From an uncultured Alistipes sp. (GTDB taxonomy: Bacteria > Bacteroidota > Bacteroidia > Bacteroidales > Rikenellaceae): 15,893 bases of DNA. Location: NCBI GenBank assembly GCA_900552955.1, contig USBO01000028.1, forward strand, positions 1 to 15,893, read 5' to 3'. The position numbers were made by a program, and so were the translations under genes. Below are positions 13,420 to 15,893 of this stretch, one piece after another. Under the pieces are notes generated by a model that did not search any database, was not told the origin of the DNA, and was given only the letters and a program-made list of their open reading frames with translations. How positions within the stretch are numbered: the stretch's first letter is position 1; each line of letters opens with the position of its first letter.

Positions 13420-13493
13420 AGTAAAAGCATTTATGTATTGTTTCTCGTATCGTCGCAACCTCTCCCGAATCGTATTGAAAGGGAAACTACGGA

Positions 13494-13501
13494 CAAATAT
13501 A
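13494..13501 (-). promoter_or_regulatory. Candidate -7 box for the lipoprotein gene
   Basis: On the minus strand it reads TATATTTG (TAnnTTTG), 74 bases upstream of the ATG at 13419. No good -33 element is seen at the expected spacing. Confidence 0.5.
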
Positions 13502-13688
13502 GGTATTTTTTCAGAAACTCTGTACTTTTCGGAAAACTATATCCTCCGTCCGGCTCGTTTTTTCGCTGATGAACCGTAATGTTTTACGCTTCGGCGGGTC
13601 GTGATATATCATATTTTCGGGCGCGATCGGGGGGAAACAGAAACCCAAAAGGGCTTTTCGCTGCGAAATCGTCAGCCGGAACGGACGT
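13502..13688. other. Spacer between the sulfur operon and the lipoprotein gene
   Basis: No gene is seen. Read leftwards, after the UPF0280 stop, there is TTTCGC/GCGAAA (about 13656-13668) and a short GCCC-TTTT-GGGT stem ending in a T-rich stretch (about 13635-13655), which together could be a weak terminator. GATATATC near 13602-13609 is a short palindrome of uncertain meaning. Confidence 0.35.
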
Positions 13689-14447
13689 TCAAAAAATTTG
13701 CGTGTCGTCGAAAAGCCGCAGTTCGAACCTGCCGCCCACGGCCAGCCGCTCGCCCAGTACGGCCATCGCACCCAGAATGTCCGGTTCGGCGCAGGCCCTC
13801 CCGACGACGGGGCCGACGTCGGCCTCCGAGCGGATGCGATTGGCATAAGCCGTGGCGAAGCTGTCGGCGAGCAGCACGTCGCGGCAGACGATCATCACGG
13901 CGTCGGCGCGGCCGAAGCTGAGCGACGGCCCGACGGTGCCCGACGAGGTGCAGATGCCCAGCGGGTGCGTGCCGGCCGGAAGGTGGAGCCCCACCCGCTC
14001 CGAGAGGGGCGACGTGCCGGCGAAGAGCGCCACGTCGAGCGGACGCCGCACGTCGGCGTAGATGTCGCCGCCGTTCTCGACGACGACCTCGCCCACGCCG
14101 AATTCACGCCGCAGCATGCGCCCCGTCTCGCGGGCCACGGCGCCGGCCACGGCACTCATCGGCCCGATGCCCGCCGTGGCGGCCGCAGCGGCCATCTCGG
14201 GCAGCGGAGGCGGGGCGTCGGGCAGCGGCAGACAAGGATTGAGGGCGCGGCGATAGGCGGGGTCGCGCGCGAGGTAGTCGTCGAGCCGCCGGCGCAGTTC
14301 GCCGAGGAACCGTCGGGTGCGTGTGGCCATCGCCGCCGCGTCGCCGCGGTCGACGGCCACCCATAGGTCGCTCTCGCGGTGGGAGACGGTGAACGTCACG
14401 GCGTCACGCCCCATGCGGCTCCGGTAGCGGCGTTCGACGTACTCCAC
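13689..14447 (-). CDS. UPF0280 (COG2122) family protein, ApbE-like fold
   Basis: This 252-residue protein is recognised as UPF0280 from AGIGPMSAVAGAVAR (92-106), VVVENGGDIYADV (121-133), GICTSSGTVGPSLSFGRADA (164-183) and LADSFATAYANRI (193-205). The fold is related to the flavin transferase ApbE. In Methanosarcina acetivorans the COG2122 protein has been tied genetically to sulfide assimilation into cysteine and homocysteine, working with the two other families encoded just upstream. Cys166, next to the TSSG motif, is a candidate sulfur-carrying residue, but this is inferred. The start codon is GTG at 14447, three bases after the ferredoxin stop, so translational coupling is likely. It is the last gene of the operon. 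Confidence 0.92.
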   Translation of the reverse strand: MEYVERRYRSRMGRDAVTFTVSHRESDLWVAVDRGDAAAMATRTRRFLGELRRRLDDYLARDPAYRRALNPCLPLPDAPPPLPEMAAAAATAGIGPMSAVAGAVARETGRMLRREFGVGEVVVENGGDIYADVRRPLDVALFAGTSPLSERVGLHLPAGTHPLGICTSSGTVGPSLSFGRADAVMIVCRDVLLADSFATAYANRIRSEADVGPVVGRACAEPDILGAMAVLGERLAVGGRFELRLFDDTQIF

Positions 14448-14450
14448 GGC

Positions 14451-14864
14451 TCAGGCCTCGGTGAATTCGATATGGAAAAGGCCCAGGGGGCAGCTTTTGA
14501 GACAGAGTTTGCAGGCGATGCAGCGTTCGGGATCGAAGTGCAGCCGCCAGTCGGGGGCACCGATGGTGAGCGCCTGCGCGAAGCAGGCCAGCGCGCAGTT
14601 GCCGCAGTCGATGCAGCGGTCGCGGTCGAAGGCGATCTTGCTCGCCACGGGGCTCACGGTCACGCCGTTGCGTTCGAGGTATGCGACGCCTTCGCGCACC
14701 ATCGGCTCGTCGCCCGCGAGCTCGACGAGCAGCGAGCCCGAGCGGCCCGCTTCGATCTCGGCGCGCAGGATGTTGATACGCAGGTCGTAGCGCTTCACCA
14801 GATCGTAGGTGACCGCCTTGTCGGTGGCGTCCGACGGGAAATAGAGGATTACTTTGGTCGTCAT
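14451..14864 (-). CDS. NIL-domain 2[4Fe-4S] ferredoxin
   Basis: This 137-residue protein has an N-terminal NIL domain (about 1-75, with the naming motif NIL at 31-33), followed by two [4Fe-4S] motifs: CIDCGNCALAC (Cys84, 87, 90, 94) and CIACKLCLKSCP (Cys115, 118, 121, 125). The first cluster motif ends in CF where CP is usual. The same domain fusion is the partner of DUF39 proteins in the methanogen homocysteine pathway (MA1822 with MA1821 in Methanosarcina), where it probably supplies electrons. It lies 19 bases after the DUF39 stop and 3 bases before the UPF0280 start. A NIL domain also occurs in MetN-type methionine transporters, where it senses or binds methionine, so regulation by methionine is possible but untested. 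Confidence 0.95.
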   Translation of the reverse strand: MTTKVILYFPSDATDKAVTYDLVKRYDLRINILRAEIEAGRSGSLLVELAGDEPMVREGVAYLERNGVTVSPVASKIAFDRDRCIDCGNCALACFAQALTIGAPDWRLHFDPERCIACKLCLKSCPLGLFHIEFTEA

Positions 14865-14883
14865 GTGCGGGTTCCGTTAGCGG

Positions 14884-15893
14884 TCATTCGTCGTCGGCCT
14901 TGAGACCTTTGAGTGTCGTTCGAGCGGGCATCGGCCGCACGGGCTCCGTCAGGAGGAACTCGCCGCGGGCGATCCAGCCCTTGAGCGTCTCGGCGATCTC
15001 GCGCGCCTTGCGCAGGCTCGCCACGGGGGCCGTGCGCACACGCCGGCCCCGCACCTCGACCGTGCCGCTGCGCAGCTCGGCGTAGTTCGTCCGGCCGATG
15101 GAACGCTCCTCCTCGCCGAAGTCGAGGATGTCGGTGGCGATCTGCTCGTTGCGGATCGAGACGTCGTGCGCCAGCTCCTCGTCGAGCAGCGGGATGGGGA
15201 TGCCCACGCCCACGAAGAGGCTCACGCCGTATTTTTCGTAGTAGGCGGCGCGCAGGTAGTCGGTCGACATCTCGCGCAGGTCGCCGATCGCGGCGATGGT
15301 GCGCGCGCCGCCGATGGGGATGCCGTGTTCGTTGACCGGCTTGGAGGTGTTGAACTGCGTCCCCTGCCAGCTCACGTAGCCGCGCGCGCCGCAGAGGAAG
15401 ATGCGCGTGCCCATGCCGATCGTGCGGCACGTGGGGTCGTTGAGCAGGGGCGACAGCTCGCCGGAGGTGCTGTAGGAGACGTTGCGCAGCTCGGGCAGCA
15501 GCGTGCCCATGTAGGTGTGGAGCATCCGTGCCGAGGAGTTGGTCGCGGCGTTGTAGTTCTGGTAGCAGTTGCGCGGGTTGTAGAGGATCGCCTCGTTGAC
15601 GTCGTCGAGCGAGACGCGCGAACGGACGTGGCGCCGCGGGTAGTCGTCCGTCCCCTTGCCCCACGCCTCGAGCGCGACGCTGCGGCCCGCCACCAGCTCC
15701 TCGATGACATGCGCGCCGCCGTAGGAGGGGCGTGCGGGGTTGCTGTCGGTGGCGCCGACATAGGTGTCGACGGCCGCAAGGCCGCCGCTCACGGGCACGC
15801 CGTTGAGTTCGATGCGCTCCATGCGGATCGGCGGGTCGGCGTGGCCGAAGTTGAGGAACGCGCCCGACGAGCACATGGCGCCGAACGTGCCGG
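14884..15893 (-). CDS. DUF39/COG1900 homocysteine biosynthesis protein (5' end outside the window)
   Basis: The C-terminal 335 residues are visible; the frame is open through the right edge, and the Met at 15876 is internal (preceded in frame by GTFGA). Characteristic stretches are MCSSGAFLNFGHADPPI, GGLAAVDTYVGATDSNPARP, ILYNPRNCYQNYNAATNS, IGMGTRIFLCGARGYVSWQGTQFN and HGIPIGGARTIAAIGDL. In methanogens and Methanosarcina this family, with the NIL ferredoxin, converts aspartate semialdehyde and sulfide to homocysteine, and conserved cysteines are thought to carry persulfide. The Cys of MCSSG and the Cys of NPRNCYQN are the visible candidates. No CBS domains follow, so it is the short family form. 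It is the first visible gene of the leftward operon; its promoter is not in the window. Confidence 0.93.
   Translation of the reverse strand, partial: GTFGAMCSSGAFLNFGHADPPIRMERIELNGVPVSGGLAAVDTYVGATDSNPARPSYGGAHVIEELVAGRSVALEAWGKGTDDYPRRHVRSRVSLDDVNEAILYNPRNCYQNYNAATNSSARMLHTYMGTLLPELRNVSYSTSGELSPLLNDPTCRTIGMGTRIFLCGARGYVSWQGTQFNTSKPVNEHGIPIGGARTIAAIGDLREMSTDYLRAAYYEKYGVSLFVGVGIPIPLLDEELAHDVSIRNEQIATDILDFGEEERSIGRTNYAELRSGTVEVRGRRVRTAPVASLRKAREIAETLKGWIARGEFLLTEPVRPMPARTTLKGLKADDE

Noticed and set aside
13511..13846. A 111-codon minus-strand frame overlapping the end of the UPF0280 gene
   Set aside because: It overlaps a well-supported gene in another frame, covers the lipoprotein promoter region, and has no recognisable domain.

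Overview
The window looks like chromosome from a GC-rich member of the Bacteroidales, most probably Alistipes or a close relative. This is inferred from TAnnTTTG-type -7 boxes in front of most genes, a lipoprotein signal followed by an acidic SDSDD export tag, a fimbrillin-like surface protein, an ORF6N-domain gene, and GC-rich codon use. No rRNA, tRNA, CRISPR array, insertion sequence or transposase was seen.

Layout. Bases 1-875 hold no gene. They contain a set of 17-nt dyads of the form TACAATA-N3-TATTGyA, longer degenerate repeats and hairpins, leading into an ORF6N DNA-binding protein gene (876-1445). A bidirectional terminator separates it from a left-pointing pair, aspS and a small antibiotic-biosynthesis-monooxygenase-like gene (1588-3648). 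aspS is divergent from tadA (3780-4232). A secreted TPR protein follows (4367-5347), then a two-gene surface-protein operon (5595-7789): a 63-residue peptide carrying a G9 tract, and a fimbrillin/BACON-type lipoprotein gene whose lipobox cysteine codon is a TGA stop. Next come a left-pointing AMP-forming acyl-CoA ligase (7977-9623) divergent from queG (9722-10651), and a large left-pointing multidomain surface lipoprotein gene (10729-13419) that also carries an in-frame G9 tract. The right end is a tight left-pointing operon (13689 to beyond 15893) encoding, in transcription order, a DUF39/COG1900 protein, a NIL-domain 2[4Fe-4S] ferredoxin and a UPF0280/COG2122 protein.

How the genes fit together. 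The right-end operon matches the three proteins linked in Methanosarcina to making homocysteine from aspartate semialdehyde and sulfide, so it suggests a non-classical anaerobic sulfur-assimilation route here. aspS, tadA and queG all act on tRNA (charging, wobble inosine, queuosine), though they are not one operon. The two surface-protein loci each carry a G9 homopolymer in the same codon arrangement, and one has a nonsense codon at the lipid-attachment residue; together these suggest surface antigens that switch or decay. The strongest points for a second look are the TGA at the lipobox cysteine, the paired G9 tracts, the dyad array by the ORF6N gene, and the sulfur operon.
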